Assembly: GCF_016597815.1 (NCBI RefSeq)
Contig: NZ_VCHA01000003.1
Coordinates: 434,001-498,000 of the forward strand
Direction: 5' to 3'
Source of the DNA: Marinobacter sp. DY40_1A1
GTDB taxonomy: Bacteria; Pseudomonadota; Gammaproteobacteria; Pseudomonadales; Oleiphilaceae
DNA: 64,000 bases
Shown one piece after another: positions 46,648 to 57,586 of the stretch (within the stretch, counting starts at the first letter, position 1; the number at the start of each line of letters is the position of its first letter). The position numbers and the translations under genes are program-made. The notes beneath the pieces are model-generated. The model saw only the letters and a list, made by a program, of their open reading frames with translations. It had not been told where the DNA came from and did no database searches.

Positions 46648-46902
46648 ATGGCCGGTCAACAAGACGCTACATCCATTGCCGACTTTGAAAAGTCTCTTGA
46701 TGAGCTGGAAACACTTGTTCGCAACCTCGAACAGGGGGAGTTATCTCTCGAGCAATCCCTGACGGCCTTCGAGCGCGGCGTGAAGCTTACCCGCGCTTGT
46801 CAGCAGGCCCTCAAAGGCGCTGAGCAGCGAGTTGAACAACTGGTGCAGAATGATGACGGCACCCTGGAAACCCGCCCTTTTTCTCCGGACGACGCCGACT
46901 GA
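46648..46902 (+). CDS. xseB: Exodeoxyribonuclease VII small subunit
   Basis: Small subunit of the single-strand-specific nuclease, packing around XseA. The 84-aa protein has the usual coiled-coil features: [27 protein letters not shown], then [15 protein letters not shown]. It ends in an acidic tail. Its stop overlaps the ispA start (TGATG), so ispA is coupled to it. The xseB-ispA-dxs order is conserved in many gammaproteobacteria. Confidence 0.95.
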   Translation: MAGQQDATSIADFEKSLDELETLVRNLEQGELSLEQSLTAFERGVKLTRACQQALKGAEQRVEQLVQNDDGTLETRPFSPDDAD

Positions 46903-47798
46903 TGCCTAACGGAACCCTGCCGACCATGGATTACCTTGAAACCTGCCGCAGCCGTGTGGATGCTGAGCTGGACCGCCTCATTGCATCCGGGTCGACCTCT
47001 AAGCGACTTCAGGAAGCCATGCGCTACAGTGTTCTGGGCGGAGGTAAACGTATACGCCCGGCGTTAAGTCTGGCCGCTGCAAGAGCTTTGGGACAGGATA
47101 TGGAGATCGCTCTGGTGCCCGCCTGTGCGGTCGAGTTGATCCACGCTTATTCACTTGTTCATGACGACCTTCCAGCCATGGACAACGACGAACTGCGCCG
47201 GGGCCGGCCCACTGCCCATATTGCTTTTGATGAGGCTACAGCTATTCTTGCCGGCGATGCCCTGCAGGCATTGGCGTTTGAGTGGCTGGCAGAAGCGCCC
47301 GGGATAGAAGCTCCAGCACGGCTTGCCATGATTCAGGAACTGGCCCACGCAAGTGGCCATAGTGGTATGGTCGGAGGCCAGGCTATTGACCTTGAATCTG
47401 TCGGCAAGAGCCTGACACTGGCACAACTTGAAAATATGCACCGACATAAAACCGGTGCATTAATTGAAGCCAGCGTTCGCATTGGTGCGCTGACCGCCCC
47501 TGATGTCAGCAAACGCTCACTGGAAGCCCTGACAACCTACGCCAAAGCGCTCGGGTTGGCGTTCCAGGTTCAGGATGACCTCCTGGACATTGAAGGCGAT
47601 ACTGAAATCATCGGTAAGCCTCAGGGCTCCGATATCGCCCGCGCCAAGCCGACTTATCCGGCACTGCTTGGGCTGGACGGAGCGCGGCAGCACCTCTCCT
47701 CTTTGCTGAACAGTGCCCTTGAGAGCCTGCAGGACTTCGGGCCGGAAGCCGACCCTCTCAGAGCCATGGCGGATTACGTAGTGGCAAGAACTCACTGA
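46902..47798 (+). CDS. ispA: Farnesyl diphosphate synthase
   Basis: Prenyl chain elongation giving farnesyl diphosphate for undecaprenyl phosphate and quinone synthesis. The first Asp-rich motif is in LVHDDLPAMDNDELRRG and the second is QVQDDLLDIEGDTE; GGGKRIRP and HRHKTGALIEASV are also intact. 298 aa is typical. Its ATG overlaps the xseB stop by one base. A second Met eight codons in is possible but the overlap favours 46902. Confidence 0.95.
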   Translation: MPNGTLPTMDYLETCRSRVDAELDRLIASGSTSKRLQEAMRYSVLGGGKRIRPALSLAAARALGQDMEIALVPACAVELIHAYSLVHDDLPAMDNDELRRGRPTAHIAFDEATAILAGDALQALAFEWLAEAPGIEAPARLAMIQELAHASGHSGMVGGQAIDLESVGKSLTLAQLENMHRHKTGALIEASVRIGALTAPDVSKRSLEALTTYAKALGLAFQVQDDLLDIEGDTEIIGKPQGSDIARAKPTYPALLGLDGARQHLSSLLNSALESLQDFGPEADPLRAMADYVVARTH

Positions 47799-47882
47799 AC
47801 CTGCTGACATATGTGAAATAGGCCTCCCTGTTCCCTTATAATGCCAGCCAGTTATCGAACATCCCGGAAAAGACCCGTACAG

Positions 47883-49814
47883 ATGCAGGACACTTATATT
47901 TTCAAGGAAATCCCGTCACAGCGACCCAACACACCGTTGCTGGACCGGATTGACGTACCCGCCCAACTGCGGGAGCTGCCGTCTGATCAGCTGACCCAGT
48001 TTGCGAGAGAGCTACGGGCCTTCCTGCTGTGGTCTGTCGGGCAGACCGGTGGCCATTTTGGCGCCGGGCTGGGCGTGCTCGAACTCACGGTAGCCTTACA
48101 CTATGTTTTCAACACACCGGAAGACCGACTGGTGTGGGATGTTGGCCACCAGGCCTACCCACACAAGATCCTGACCGGCCGCCGTGAGCAAATGGGCAGC
48201 ATCCGGCGCAAAGACGGCCTTGCCGGTTTCCCCAAACGTGCGGAAAGCGTGTACGACACCTTTGGTGTGGGCCATTCCAGCACCTCCATCAGCGCAGCCT
48301 TGGGCATGGCCATCGCCGCCCGACAGCAGGACACTGGCCGCAAGAGCATTGCCGTAATCGGTGATGGCGCCATGACAGCAGGCATGGCTTTTGAGGCACT
48401 GAACCACGCTGGGCACCTGCGCGCCGATATGCTGGTGATCCTGAACGATAACGACATGTCGATTTCGCGCAATGTCGGAGGTCTATCCAACTATTTCGCC
48501 AAATTGCTATCAAGCCGTACCTACAACCAGGTTCGCGACAGCAGCAAAAAAGTTCTTCAGGGTGCACCCCACCTGATGGCCCTGGCAAAGAAAACCGAAG
48601 AGCACTTCAAAGGCATGATTGTGCCGGGCACGCTGTTTGAAGAACTGGGTTTCAACTACATCGGGCCTATTGATGGCCACGACCTGCCCTTACTGGTTGA
48701 GACGCTGGAAAATATCCGCGAGCTTGAGGGGCCTCAGTTCCTCCACGTGGTAACGACCAAGGGCAAGGGCTTTGCCCCGGCGGAAGCCGACCCCATTGGC
48801 TACCACGCTATAAACAAAATTGAACCTGTACCCGCCAGCAAGCCAGAGCCAGTCAAATCTGTCGCGACGACGCAAAAGTATGCGAACGTTTTCGGCCAGT
48901 GGCTGTGTGATGCGGCTGAACTGGATGATCGTGTGAGCGGTATTACCCCCGCCATGTGCGAAGGCTCGGATTTGCTGGCGTTCTCTGAACGCTTCCCGGA
49001 CCGATATTTCGATGTCGCCATTGCGGAACAGCATGCCGTAACGCTAGCAGCGGGCATGGCCTGCGATGGCGCAAAACCGGTGGTTGCAATCTACTCGACG
49101 TTTTTACAACGCGGCTACGATCAGCTGATTCACGATGTGGCCATCCAGAATCTGGATGTACTGTTCGCTATCGACCGGGCGGGTCTGGTCGGTGAAGACG
49201 GGCCGACCCACGCAGGCGCGTTTGATATCAGCTACCTGCGCTGCATACCGAATATGGTGTTGATGACGCCATCGGACGAGAACGAAACCCGTCAACTGCT
49301 TCAGACTGGCCTGATGTTTGATGGCCCAGCAGCTGTGCGCTACCCGCGCGGAACCGGGCCAGGTGCAGAGATCCAGAAAGAACTTACCCCACTGGCAATC
49401 GGCAAGGGACGCAAGGTTCGCGAAGGCAGCGGCATCGCTATTCTCAACTTTGGCACGCTACTCACACCGGCTCTGGAAGCCGCCGAAAAGCTGGGGGCAA
49501 CCGTGGCCGACATGCGCTTCGTCAAGCCTTTGGACGAGGCGCTGGTTCTGGAACTCGCAGAACAACACGACCTGCTGGTTACTCTCGAAGAGAATGCCAT
49601 TGCCGGCGGCGCAGGGAGTGCTGTTACGGAGTTTCTGAACAGCCAGGAGGTTTCCATGCCGGTGCTTCAACTCGGGTTGCCAGACAGCTTTATTGATCAC
49701 GGCAAACACGAAGAACTGCTCAAGGATTGCGGGTTGGATGCCAATGGCATATTCGCCGCCATAAGCACGCGCATGGAACGCCTGCAGCACCAAAGGCTCA
49801 AAGCGGTCAAATAA
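47883..49814 (+). CDS. dxs: 1-deoxy-D-xylulose-5-phosphate synthase
   Basis: Thiamine diphosphate enzyme condensing pyruvate and glyceraldehyde 3-phosphate, the entry step of the MEP isoprenoid pathway. The [15 protein letters not shown] thiamine-binding stretch, [14 protein letters not shown], and the transketolase motif [16 protein letters not shown] are visible, and GPTHAGAFD follows. From the ATG at 47883 it is 643 aa, close to other Dxs lengths; an open frame extends 14 codons upstream. It ends in a good terminator. Confidence 0.95.
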   Translation: MQDTYIFKEIPSQRPNTPLLDRIDVPAQLRELPSDQLTQFARELRAFLLWSVGQTGGHFGAGLGVLELTVALHYVFNTPEDRLVWDVGHQAYPHKILTGRREQMGSIRRKDGLAGFPKRAESVYDTFGVGHSSTSISAALGMAIAARQQDTGRKSIAVIGDGAMTAGMAFEALNHAGHLRADMLVILNDNDMSISRNVGGLSNYFAKLLSSRTYNQVRDSSKKVLQGAPHLMALAKKTEEHFKGMIVPGTLFEELGFNYIGPIDGHDLPLLVETLENIRELEGPQFLHVVTTKGKGFAPAEADPIGYHAINKIEPVPASKPEPVKSVATTQKYANVFGQWLCDAAELDDRVSGITPAMCEGSDLLAFSERFPDRYFDVAIAEQHAVTLAAGMACDGAKPVVAIYSTFLQRGYDQLIHDVAIQNLDVLFAIDRAGLVGEDGPTHAGAFDISYLRCIPNMVLMTPSDENETRQLLQTGLMFDGPAAVRYPRGTGPGAEIQKELTPLAIGKGRKVREGSGIAILNFGTLLTPALEAAEKLGATVADMRFVKPLDEALVLELAEQHDLLVTLEENAIAGGAGSAVTEFLNSQEVSMPVLQLGLPDSFIDHGKHEELLKDCGLDANGIFAAISTRMERLQHQRLKAVK

Positions 49815-49847
49815 CACCGCCAGCCAGAAGTCTTCTTACCAATACGC

Positions 49848-49882
49848 AAAAAGCCCGCTTATTTAATAAGGCGGGCTTTTTT
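49848..49882. terminator. Bidirectional terminator between dxs and ribA
   Basis: The repeat pairs 49848-49858 with 49871-49881 and continues through a CTTAT/ATAAG inner stem with one bulge and a 3-base loop. A run of A on one side and T6 on the other allow function on both strands. It lies about 30 bases after the dxs stop and before the convergent ribA stop. Confidence 0.92.
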
Positions 49883-49915
49883 GTGTCTGCCAGAAGTACC
49901 AGGCCAAAACTGGAA

Positions 49916-50530
49916 TTATAGCTGGGGGTCATCGTCCTGATGGGTTTCCAGCCAATGCCCAAGCTTACTTTGCTTGGTGTCGAGATAATGCTCGTTATGA
50001 GGATTGCGACCAACATGCAAGGGAACGCGCTCGGTTACTGCAATGCCATAAGAGGTCAGTGCTTTGACCTTGCGAGGATTATTCGTCATCAGGCGCAGGC
50101 TTTTGATACCCAGATGTTCCAGCATATCCTTGCACATGCTGTAATCGCGCAAGTCTGCGGCAAAACCCAGGCGCTCGTTTGCCTCAACGGTATCTGCGCC
50201 CTGATCCTGCAGACGGTAGGCGCGGATTTTATTCAGCAAGCCGATACCCCGGCCTTCCTGACGCAAATACATCAAAATACCGCGGCCTTCACGAGCAATG
50301 CTGCGTAACGCCTCTTCAAGCTGATAACCACAGTCGCAACGCATGCTGTACAACGCATCGCCTGTAAGGCATTCAGAGTGCGTGCGGGCCAGCATGGGCT
50401 CGTCGCCGTCCAGCGACCCCAGGGTCAGGGCAACATGCTCCTTTCCCGTGTCCGGTTCTTCAAAGCCATGCATATCGAATACCCCGAAAGGGGTCGGCAA
50501 CCGGCAGGTCTCGATGTAACGAACAGCCAC
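49916..50530 (-). CDS. ribA: GTP cyclohydrolase II
   Basis: First committed step of riboflavin synthesis. Zinc cysteines are in [15 protein letters not shown]; the catalytic and substrate loops [17 protein letters not shown] and [11 protein letters not shown] are intact. A GTG start at 50530 is chosen because an AGGA site lies 7-8 bases upstream and the conserved [12 protein letters not shown] begins just after; the frame is open 19 codons further. The product is 204 aa with no RibB (DHBP synthase) domain, so it is single-function RibA. It follows moaC. Confidence 0.94.
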   Translation of the reverse strand: MAVRYIETCRLPTPFGVFDMHGFEEPDTGKEHVALTLGSLDGDEPMLARTHSECLTGDALYSMRCDCGYQLEEALRSIAREGRGILMYLRQEGRGIGLLNKIRAYRLQDQGADTVEANERLGFAADLRDYSMCKDMLEHLGIKSLRLMTNNPRKVKALTSYGIAVTERVPLHVGRNPHNEHYLDTKQSKLGHWLETHQDDDPQL

Positions 50531-50593
50531 AGTGCTTCCTCGTGGTTCAATAAATCTGGGCGCGTATTCTATCACGGGCGCGCCCATCAGGCA

Positions 50594-51076
50594 TCAGTGG
50601 TCGTCGGCAATCCAATGCCCACTGCGACCGCCCTTCTTCTCCAACAAACGCACCTTGCCAATTTCCATACCCTTGTCGACGGCCTTGCACATATCGTACA
50701 GAGTCAGGGCTGCGATACTGGCGGCTGTCAGGGCTTCCATTTCCACACCGGTCTGGCCGGCAAGCTTGCACCTGGTCAGTATATGCACCGATGCGCCGTC
50801 TGCTCCCGCAGTAAGCTCCACCTTCACTGAGGTGAGGTTCAGGGCGTGGCACAAGGGAATCAGATCGTGGGTTCGTTTGGCGGCCATTATTCCGGCAATA
50901 CGGGCGACGGCCAGCACATCACCTTTCGGGTGCTCCCCGTCGATGATCATCCGGAGGGTTTCTGCCGCCATATGAATGGTCGCTTCGGCGCGCGCTTCAC
51001 GCTCCGTTACGGCTTTCTCCGTAACGTCCACCATGCGGGCTTCACCCTTGTCGTCAAGATGCGTCAGTTTACTCAC
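50594..51076 (-). CDS. moaC: Cyclic pyranopterin monophosphate synthase MoaC
   Basis: Second enzyme of molybdenum cofactor synthesis. The 160-aa protein has [26 protein letters not shown] with the conserved His, and the [23 protein letters not shown] block with the catalytic Lys further on (KAVDKGM). The length is usual. It precedes ribA on the same strand with a gap of about 60 bases. No other moa genes are present in the window. Confidence 0.95.
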   Translation of the reverse strand: MSKLTHLDDKGEARMVDVTEKAVTEREARAEATIHMAAETLRMIIDGEHPKGDVLAVARIAGIMAAKRTHDLIPLCHALNLTSVKVELTAGADGASVHILTRCKLAGQTGVEMEALTAASIAALTLYDMCKAVDKGMEIGKVRLLEKKGGRSGHWIADDH

Positions 51077-51183
51077 GGTGTCTCCCGGGTTTCAGTTTCA
51101 GTAAGTGGTGAGCAGGTTGCACTAAAATAAAGTATCAAGGGCCGGAGCATACCAGAGATGCAGGACAGCGCGGCGAATCCAGG

Positions 51184-52167
51184 TCAACCCTGAGGCCACC
51201 AGTACCGGATCCCGGCGATACCTTGAGCGCCTGCCTGCTGAGCTTCATCAAGATCTTCTGGCTGCAGCCCTCCCAGCCCGAAAACCGGAATGGGTGCGTT
51301 TGCGACCAGATCACGGAATCCCGCCCAGCCCAGTACGGGAGCGCCCGGGTGCGTCTCTGTGGGCTTTACCGGGCCAAGCGTCACATAGTCTGCCCCAATC
51401 GCCACTGCATGATCTATCTCACGGGCGTTGTGGCAGGAAACCCCAAGCCATACCCCATCAGGCACAGGCCTTGCCTCAAGTTTTTGGGCCTCTCGCCACG
51501 GCAGGTGCAGCCCAGCCGCATCGGGGGTGTCATCGAATGCTGCAGGCGAGCCATGCACCAAAAGGCCGGCTCCAGCTCGCTCGCACAGCTCCAGTGCAGT
51601 TTCAGCAACAGAAGCATAGCTCTCTGAATCCAAAGCTGGCGCTCTCAACAGAATCAACGCCGAACGATCCTGCTCTGACAAGCGCTCAAGGGCCCTGCCC
51701 AGCAGTTGACCAGGATCGGCATCAGGACTGAACTCGCCGGTTAACGCCAGCAAGCAAGGGAGTTGCAGCGCCCGGATAATTGGCCGGTTAGCTGCCGGAA
51801 AATCCTCATCCCGCAGGCTTTCAGGGCGAACCCACTCTATGGGCTGCCCTTCACGGCCATGAGCGTCACCCTCGGCCTGATCCGTTCGCCAAACATCCAG
51901 AAAGACCCGCTTGTCGCCGTAGTCGTGGCGGATACCAATCACTGGTCGCAAGGAGCCCTCCGGTATGTGTAAACCGGTTTCTTCGGCAATCTCCCGAACC
52001 AAGGCAGCCTGTACCGTTTCATCCGGCTCAACTTTGCCACCGGGAAATTCAAGCAAACCACCTTGATGGACATGGTCCGGGCGGCGGGCAATAAGTACAC
52101 ACCCATCACGAACGATGACGCCAACGGCCACGTGGATCTCCCGAACACCAACGTCTGTTTTGGCCAT
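51184..52167 (-). CDS. Nudix (MutT-like) hydrolase fused to a ThiE-like domain
   Basis: A 327-aa fusion. The N-terminal half is a MutT-type Nudix hydrolase, box G44-x5-E50-x7-R58-E59-x-x-E62-E63, consistent with 8-oxo-dGTP or related cleavage. The C-terminal half (about residues 135-325) is a thiamine phosphate synthase-like TIM barrel (SARSALILLRAP type start; GADYVTLGPVKPTETHP, then FGLGG). The usual TK phosphate-binding residues of ThiE read PTETH, so the second activity is doubtful. This fused gene also occurs next to argJ in other gammaproteobacteria. It lies 2 bases after the argJ stop, so likely coupled. Confidence 0.9.
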   Translation of the reverse strand: MAKTDVGVREIHVAVGVIVRDGCVLIARRPDHVHQGGLLEFPGGKVEPDETVQAALVREIAEETGLHIPEGSLRPVIGIRHDYGDKRVFLDVWRTDQAEGDAHGREGQPIEWVRPESLRDEDFPAANRPIIRALQLPCLLALTGEFSPDADPGQLLGRALERLSEQDRSALILLRAPALDSESYASVAETALELCERAGAGLLVHGSPAAFDDTPDAAGLHLPWREAQKLEARPVPDGVWLGVSCHNAREIDHAVAIGADYVTLGPVKPTETHPGAPVLGWAGFRDLVANAPIPVFGLGGLQPEDLDEAQQAGAQGIAGIRYWWPQG

Positions 52168-52169
52168 GC

Positions 52170-53387
52170 TCAGCTGCGATAATCTGCGTTGATGGTGACA
52201 TAGTCATGGGAGAAATCGCAGGTCCAGACGGTTTCCCTTATGTCGCCCCGTTTAAGGTTGATAGCAATCGTAATCTCCTCCTGATCCATTACTGCCTGAC
52301 CCCGCTCCTCGGAATAATCCTCAGCACGTCCACCGTCTCTCACAAGACATACATCTCCGAGGTGGATTTCCAGGGCATTAACGTCCAGATCCACTACTCC
52401 AGCCCGGCCTACGGCCGCCAGAATGCGCCCCCAGTTGGGGTCTGATGCAAACAGCGCGGTCTTAACCAGAGGAGAGTGAGCGACTGTATAGGCCACATCC
52501 AGCGCTTCCTGCTGAGCCGCTGCACCACTAACGTGAATGGTGATGAACTTGGTGGCGCCTTCACCGTCACGCACGATGGCGTGAGCGAGATCCATGTAGA
52601 TATCTTTCAGCGCGGCCTTGAGCACAGGCAGGTGCGGGCTATCGAGAGTGATTTCCGGGCCGGAATACTGGCCGCTGGCGATGAGCGTGCAGGCATCGTT
52701 GGTGGAGGTGTCACCATCAATAGTGATTCGATTGAAGGATTGCTCCCCCAGTTCTGATGCCAAAGCCTGCAACGCATCTTGCGCAATACGCGCATCGGTG
52801 GCGATAAAGCCCAGCATGGTCGCCATATTGGGGCGAATCATACCAGCGCCCTTGCTGATGCCGGAAATAGACACTGTGTGGCCGCCCAGATCAACCTGAA
52901 CCGACGCACCCTTCGGCCGCGTGTCTGTGGTCATTATACCGCTCGCCGCTTCCGCCCAGCGATTGTCCGCCGTGCTGCCCAAGGCTTCTGGCAGAGCGCC
53001 CACAATCTTCTGAACCGGCAATGGCTCACCAATCACCCCTGTTGAATAAGGCAGTACCTCTGCAGCAGTGACTCCGGCATGCTCTGCCAAGGCCTGACAA
53101 CAAGCAAGCGCATCATCCATGCCACGGGCACCTGTACCCGCATTGGCATTACCTGTGTTGATCAAAAGGTAACGCGGGGCTTTTTCAGCCAGATGTTTGC
53201 GACTCAAGGTTACCGGGGCTGCGCAGAACTGGTTGCGGGTAAACAAGCCGGCAACACGGCTTCCCGGTGCCAACTCAAACACCACAATGTCCTTGCGTCC
53301 AGGCTTCTTGATGCCCGCGCTGGCAATACCCACCTTGACACCTGCTACGGGGAAAAACTCGGGTAAGGTTCCTGGTCCAACCGCCAT
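52170..53387 (-). CDS. argJ: Glutamate N-acetyltransferase / amino-acid N-acetyltransferase
   Basis: Arginine synthesis: transfers acetyl from acetylornithine to glutamate and can also acetylate glutamate from acetyl-CoA. The protein self-cleaves before the Thr in KGAGMIRPNMATML into alpha and beta chains. FTRNQFCAAPV and DPNWGRILAAVG are the other family landmarks, and it ends NADYRS as usual. 405 aa is normal. It follows secA after a terminator and is coupled to the Nudix-ThiE gene. Confidence 0.95.
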   Translation of the reverse strand: MAVGPGTLPEFFPVAGVKVGIASAGIKKPGRKDIVVFELAPGSRVAGLFTRNQFCAAPVTLSRKHLAEKAPRYLLINTGNANAGTGARGMDDALACCQALAEHAGVTAAEVLPYSTGVIGEPLPVQKIVGALPEALGSTADNRWAEAASGIMTTDTRPKGASVQVDLGGHTVSISGISKGAGMIRPNMATMLGFIATDARIAQDALQALASELGEQSFNRITIDGDTSTNDACTLIASGQYSGPEITLDSPHLPVLKAALKDIYMDLAHAIVRDGEGATKFITIHVSGAAAQQEALDVAYTVAHSPLVKTALFASDPNWGRILAAVGRAGVVDLDVNALEIHLGDVCLVRDGGRAEDYSEERGQAVMDQEEITIAINLKRGDIRETVWTCDFSHDYVTINADYRS

Positions 53388-53432
53388 CCTGCCGCTCCTT
53401 TTTATAATGCTACTAGTATGAATAGGTCTGAA

Positions 53433-53475
53433 AACGAAAAACCCGCAGTCTGCCAGTTAACTGGCCGATTGCGGG
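53433..53475 (-). terminator. secA terminator
   Basis: On the minus strand a hairpin with a 6-bp outer stem (53442-53447 with 53470-53475) and a 14-base inner palindrome (53452-53465) is followed by UUUUUCGUUUUC. It lies about 35 bases past the secA stop, between secA and argJ. Confidence 0.85.
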
Positions 53476-53508
53476 CTCCGTACTTTACTTCCTGTCTGTG
53501 CAGGGTGG

Positions 53509-56241
53509 TCAGCTTACCTTGCCACAGCACTGTTTGAATTTCTTGCCGGATCCGCATGGGCAGGGCTCGTTACGGCCCACTTTACGCTCCTGGCGCACAA
53601 AGGTTTCTGGCGCACCCTGATCTTCATCCCTTCGCTCGCCTTCGCCCTGCGCTGTCGCACTGGATTCATCGTGACGCAGGCGTGCCCGTGCCAGCTCCTG
53701 CTCAAGTTCTTCCTTGCGGCGACGCTCAACCTCTTCCATTTCTTCCCGGCTCTGAACCCGAACATGACACAGCACACGGGTTACATCGCGCTTCATGGTT
53801 TCCAGCATGGTTTCAAACAGATTAAACGCTTCGCGCTTGTATTCCTGCTTGGGGTTCTTCTGAGCATAGCCACGCAAGTGGATGCCGCGCCGCAGGTGAT
53901 CCATGTTGGAAAGATGTTCTTTCCACAAGGTATCCAGGACCTGCAGGAACACCTGCTTTTCAAACCTGCGCATGGACTCTGCGCCAGCAATCTCTTCCTT
54001 CGCCCGGTATGCTGCAACGATTTCGTCCAGAATTTTCTGGCGCAGGTTGTCTTCGTATAGTTTCTTGTCCTCTTCCAGCCATGCCTGAACAGGCAAGTCG
54101 ATAGACATTTCAGACTGTAACTGCGCTTCCAGCCCGGCCACATCCCACTGCTCTGGCATGCTCTGGGGCGGAATATGCTCGCTGACCAGCGAATCAACAA
54201 CATCCGCACGGATGGTATCAACCATTTCGGAGACATCCTCTGAGGACATCACTTCGTTACGCTGATCGTAAATAACCGTACGCTGATCGTTCGCTACATC
54301 GTCATACTCAAGCAGCGTTTTACGCATATCGAAGTTACGACCCTCGACCTTGCGTTGGGATTTCTCAATGGCGTTGGTAACCATTCGATGCTCAATGGCC
54401 TCGCCTTTCTTCATTCCCATAGCCTGCATCAGGCTTTTGACCCGATCCGGCGCAAAGATACGCATCAGGTTATCTTCCAGAGACAGGAAGAAACGGGAAG
54501 AACCCGGGTCACCCTGACGCCCGGCACGGCCGCGTAACTGGTTGTCTATACGGCGGGATTCGTGGCGCTCGGTGCCCACAATGTGCAGACCACCCGCTTC
54601 CAGAACCTGATTGTGGCGCTCTGTCCACTCAGCCTTGAGGCGAGCAACCTCTTCTTCAGTGGGATTATCCAGGGCAGCAACCTCGTGCTCCCAGTTACCA
54701 CCCAGTACAATATCCGTGCCCCGTCCAGCCATGTTGGTAGCGATGGTCACAGCACCCGGCCGCCCTGCCTGGGCGATGATCTGCGCCTCTGACTCATGCT
54801 GCTTGGCGTTAAGGATCTTGTGCTCAATGCGCGCCTTTTTCAGCAGCATGGAGAGTAATTCAGAGGCTTCGATGGAAGCGGTACCAACCAGGATTGGCCG
54901 TCCCTCCGCTGTCACATCTTTGATTTCATCAATGATGGCGTGGAATTTTTCATCCTGGGTGAGATAAACAAGGTCGTTGTAATCAATTCTCTGAATCGGC
55001 TTGTTGGGCGGTATCACCACCACGTCAAGACCGTAAATCTGGCGGAATTCAAAGGCTTCGGTATCTGCAGTACCCGTCATGCCGCCGAGTTTTTCATACA
55101 ACCGGAAATAGTTCTGGAATGTTGTTGAAGCCAGCGTCTGGCTTTCGGCCTGAATTTTCAGACCTTCTTTAGCCTCTATCGCCTGATGCAGCCCTTCACT
55201 CCAGCGACGACCGGGCATAGTGCGCCCTGTATGCTCGTCAACAATAACAACCTGGCCACCCTGAACAATGTAATCTACATCCTTCTGGAACAAGTGATGG
55301 GCACGAAGCGCTGAGTGCACGTGGTGCAGCAAGCTCAGGTTGGCCGCTGAGTAGAGGCTCTCACCTTCTTCCAGTAGCTGGCGACCCAGCAGAAGTTCTT
55401 CAACCCGCTCGTGGCCCCCTTCAGTCAATTCAACCTGGCGCGATTTCTCGTCGATGGTGAAATCGCCGGAGGATTCCCCCTCTTCACTGACCTCCCCTTT
55501 CTCAAGGCTGGGGATCAGCTCGTTGATAGCCAGGTATGCTTTGGAACTATCCTCCGCAGCGCCAGAGATGATCAGCGGCGTCCGGGCTTCGTCAATAAGG
55601 ATGGAGTCAACTTCGTCGACAATCGCGTAGTAAAGGCCACGTTGCACTTTGTCATCTGTGCTAAAGGCCATATTGTCACGGAGGTAATCAAAACCGAATT
55701 CGTTGTTGGTACCGTAGGTGATATCTGCCTGATAGGCGGCGCGTTTCTCTTCGGGAGGCTGGCCAGCGACAACTACTCCAACCTGCAAACCGAGAAAGCG
55801 ATAGAGTTTACCCATCCATTCAGCATCACGACTGGCAAGGTAGTCGTTTACAGTTACTACGTGTACGCCTTTGCCAGGTAAGGCATTCAAATAAACAGCA
55901 GCAGTGGCGACCAGGGTTTTACCCTCACCGGTCTTCATCTCAGCAATCCTGCCTTCATGCAGGGTAATACCACCGATCAGCTGCACATCGTAGTGGCGCA
56001 TGCCCATAACCCGGCGCCCAGCTTCACGTACAGTAGCAAAAGCCTCAGGCAGTAATGCATCGAGACTCTCTCCCTCGTCCAGCCGACGACGGAACTCGGC
56101 AGTCTTGCCCTGCAACTCGGAGTCCGTAAGATTGCCAAACTGCTCTTCAAGCTCATTAACACCCAAGGCCAGCTTGCGCATTCTCTTGATTTCTCTGGCA
56201 TTTTTACTGCCGAACATCTTGGTTGCAAACTTTGAGAACAT
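53509..56241 (-). CDS. secA: Preprotein translocase ATPase SecA
   Basis: Drives protein export through SecYEG. The DEAD-motor Walker A is in [10 protein letters not shown] near residue 105, and the second nucleotide domain includes [15 protein letters not shown]. The end is a zinc-binding tail [14 protein letters not shown] that contacts SecB and ribosomes. At 910 aa it is full length. It has its own promoter (56279-56306), is followed by a terminator, and sits in the order lpxC-DUF721-M23-secA typical of pseudomonads. Confidence 0.97.
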   Translation of the reverse strand: MFSKFATKMFGSKNAREIKRMRKLALGVNELEEQFGNLTDSELQGKTAEFRRRLDEGESLDALLPEAFATVREAGRRVMGMRHYDVQLIGGITLHEGRIAEMKTGEGKTLVATAAVYLNALPGKGVHVVTVNDYLASRDAEWMGKLYRFLGLQVGVVVAGQPPEEKRAAYQADITYGTNNEFGFDYLRDNMAFSTDDKVQRGLYYAIVDEVDSILIDEARTPLIISGAAEDSSKAYLAINELIPSLEKGEVSEEGESSGDFTIDEKSRQVELTEGGHERVEELLLGRQLLEEGESLYSAANLSLLHHVHSALRAHHLFQKDVDYIVQGGQVVIVDEHTGRTMPGRRWSEGLHQAIEAKEGLKIQAESQTLASTTFQNYFRLYEKLGGMTGTADTEAFEFRQIYGLDVVVIPPNKPIQRIDYNDLVYLTQDEKFHAIIDEIKDVTAEGRPILVGTASIEASELLSMLLKKARIEHKILNAKQHESEAQIIAQAGRPGAVTIATNMAGRGTDIVLGGNWEHEVAALDNPTEEEVARLKAEWTERHNQVLEAGGLHIVGTERHESRRIDNQLRGRAGRQGDPGSSRFFLSLEDNLMRIFAPDRVKSLMQAMGMKKGEAIEHRMVTNAIEKSQRKVEGRNFDMRKTLLEYDDVANDQRTVIYDQRNEVMSSEDVSEMVDTIRADVVDSLVSEHIPPQSMPEQWDVAGLEAQLQSEMSIDLPVQAWLEEDKKLYEDNLRQKILDEIVAAYRAKEEIAGAESMRRFEKQVFLQVLDTLWKEHLSNMDHLRRGIHLRGYAQKNPKQEYKREAFNLFETMLETMKRDVTRVLCHVRVQSREEMEEVERRRKEELEQELARARLRHDESSATAQGEGERRDEDQGAPETFVRQERKVGRNEPCPCGSGKKFKQCCGKVS

Positions 56242-56278
56242 AGACCACTGCTTCTTTGATTAAACGGAGGAAGCCGGC

Positions 56279-56306
56279 ATTCTAACCTTATTTTGCGGGA
56301 GTACAA
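56279..56306 (-). promoter_or_regulatory. secA promoter
   Basis: On the minus strand: -35 TTGTAC (56301-56306), 16-base spacer, -10 TAGAAT (56279-56284), about 35 bases before the secA ATG. Five of six bases match the -10 consensus and four of six match the -35. Confidence 0.65.
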
Positions 56307-56320
56307 AAGGCAGGGCTCAC

Positions 56321-56342
56321 ATAGCCGAAGTTATGCGGCTAT
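56321..56342. other. Inverted repeat between the M23 gene and secA
   Basis: Seven-base arms 56321-56327 and 56336-56342 around an 8-base loop. It lies just upstream of the secA -35 region and has no U-tract, so a regulatory hairpin or operator is as likely as termination. Confidence 0.35.
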
Positions 56343-56420
56343 CCTGTGCCAAATACCGGGAGCTAAAGAACCTGATGAGGCTGGCGGGGGCTAAGCGAAC
56401 GTCAGGCGACACCTGAGCAA

Positions 56421-57356
56421 TTAACGACTGGCTCTTTTCATGTAGGTTTCGGGGTTTTCTGTTTTACCGTTACGAATCACCTCGAAATGCACGTGGGGAC
56501 CCGTTGAGCGACCAGTGCTTCCCATCAGCGCAAGCACCTGCCCCTTCTGAACCACGTCACCCACTTTTACCTTGATTGTCTTGCTGTGGGCGTAGCGGGT
56601 AACCAAGCCATCACCGTGGTCAACTTCAACCAGGTTGCCGTAGCCATGGCGTTCCGAGGCATAGGTCACTACACCACCAGCGACAGAAATAATATCGCTG
56701 CCATCCTTTCCGGCCAGATCAACCCCGGCGTGCCAGGTACGCTTGCCAGTAAACGGGTCTGAACGGTAGCCATAACGCGACGACAACCAACCCCAAGTGA
56801 TAGGGCGGCCTTCCAGATACAATTCATCCTCCAGCTTCTGGCGGGAGGAAACTTGATCAAGGAGGCGCAACTGTTGTTCGCGGTCGAGCATTTTGCGCTC
56901 CAGTTCATCAATCATCCGGGTTAAATCGGGTGCTGAGAACGAATCTGCAGGATGCGAGTCTTCCGGGCCACCAACCGCTGCTGGCTGATTAAAGTCAAAT
57001 TCATCGCTGGCAACCAGTCCAGACTCCACGAAGCGCTGTCCCAAGGCATCAAGGCGCAACAAACGACCCTGAATCTCACCAAGGCGCAGGGTCAGAGCAT
57101 CTACCTGGTCCTGAACATTCTGCTGTAAACCGGCAAGTTCAACTTTTTGCTCCCCCAGTTTGCTCCGCCAATGCGCAACAAGCTCGGAGTCAGTCGGCTC
57201 ACGCGCTTCAGCCTTACTTTCCGCCACGCTATATCCCGCCCAGCCTGCAGCTGTTATCAGCGCAACACAAACAAGTGCCATAGCCACAACAACCGTGCTA
57301 TTCAGCGCCAGTACGCGGGACTTGCCGTGACTCTTGCCAACAAGAATGATATTCAT
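56421..57356 (-). CDS. M23 family metallopeptidase (LytM/EnvC-like)
   Basis: Cell-envelope protein of 311 aa: one N-terminal membrane segment (about residues 18-40), a coiled-coil region (about 50-170) and a peptidase M23 domain with HAGVDLAGKDG and the C-terminal GPHVHFEV that hold the zinc ligands. It should cleave peptidoglycan or activate amidases in the periplasm. The start is uncertain between ATG 57356 (MNIILVGK) and ATG 57374 (six codons upstream). It lies between DUF721 (divergent) and secA, as in pseudomonads. Confidence 0.88.
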   Translation of the reverse strand: MNIILVGKSHGKSRVLALNSTVVVAMALVCVALITAAGWAGYSVAESKAEAREPTDSELVAHWRSKLGEQKVELAGLQQNVQDQVDALTLRLGEIQGRLLRLDALGQRFVESGLVASDEFDFNQPAAVGGPEDSHPADSFSAPDLTRMIDELERKMLDREQQLRLLDQVSSRQKLEDELYLEGRPITWGWLSSRYGYRSDPFTGKRTWHAGVDLAGKDGSDIISVAGGVVTYASERHGYGNLVEVDHGDGLVTRYAHSKTIKVKVGDVVQKGQVLALMGSTGRSTGPHVHFEVIRNGKTENPETYMKRASR

Positions 57357-57586
57357 AGTGTTTTCTGATTTCATCAATGAACCGCAACCATCTCCTGTAG
57401 TGTTGCGGCCCCGAATAATCCGAGTGGGTTTGCCATCCTTAGCAACAACTACGTACTGATATATCGCAGCGCCCGGTAGACATACTGATTTACAACAAGG
57501 TAAAACAAGAGTAACACCGGTGCTACGCACAAAGCGTGCCGAAGTGTAACCAATCGTTATCGTGGTCGTCGAGAAGAAAACGCCTT

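Noticed and set aside
50531..51183. Possible FMN or molybdenum-cofactor riboswitch near ribA and moaC
   Set aside because: The gaps are too short (about 60 and 107 bases) and no expected conserved core was recognised.
57375..57530. N-terminal extension of the M23 peptidase frame
   Set aside because: The extension has no ribosome-binding site and would place extra sequence before the cytoplasmic start of the membrane anchor; family members start near MNIILVGK.
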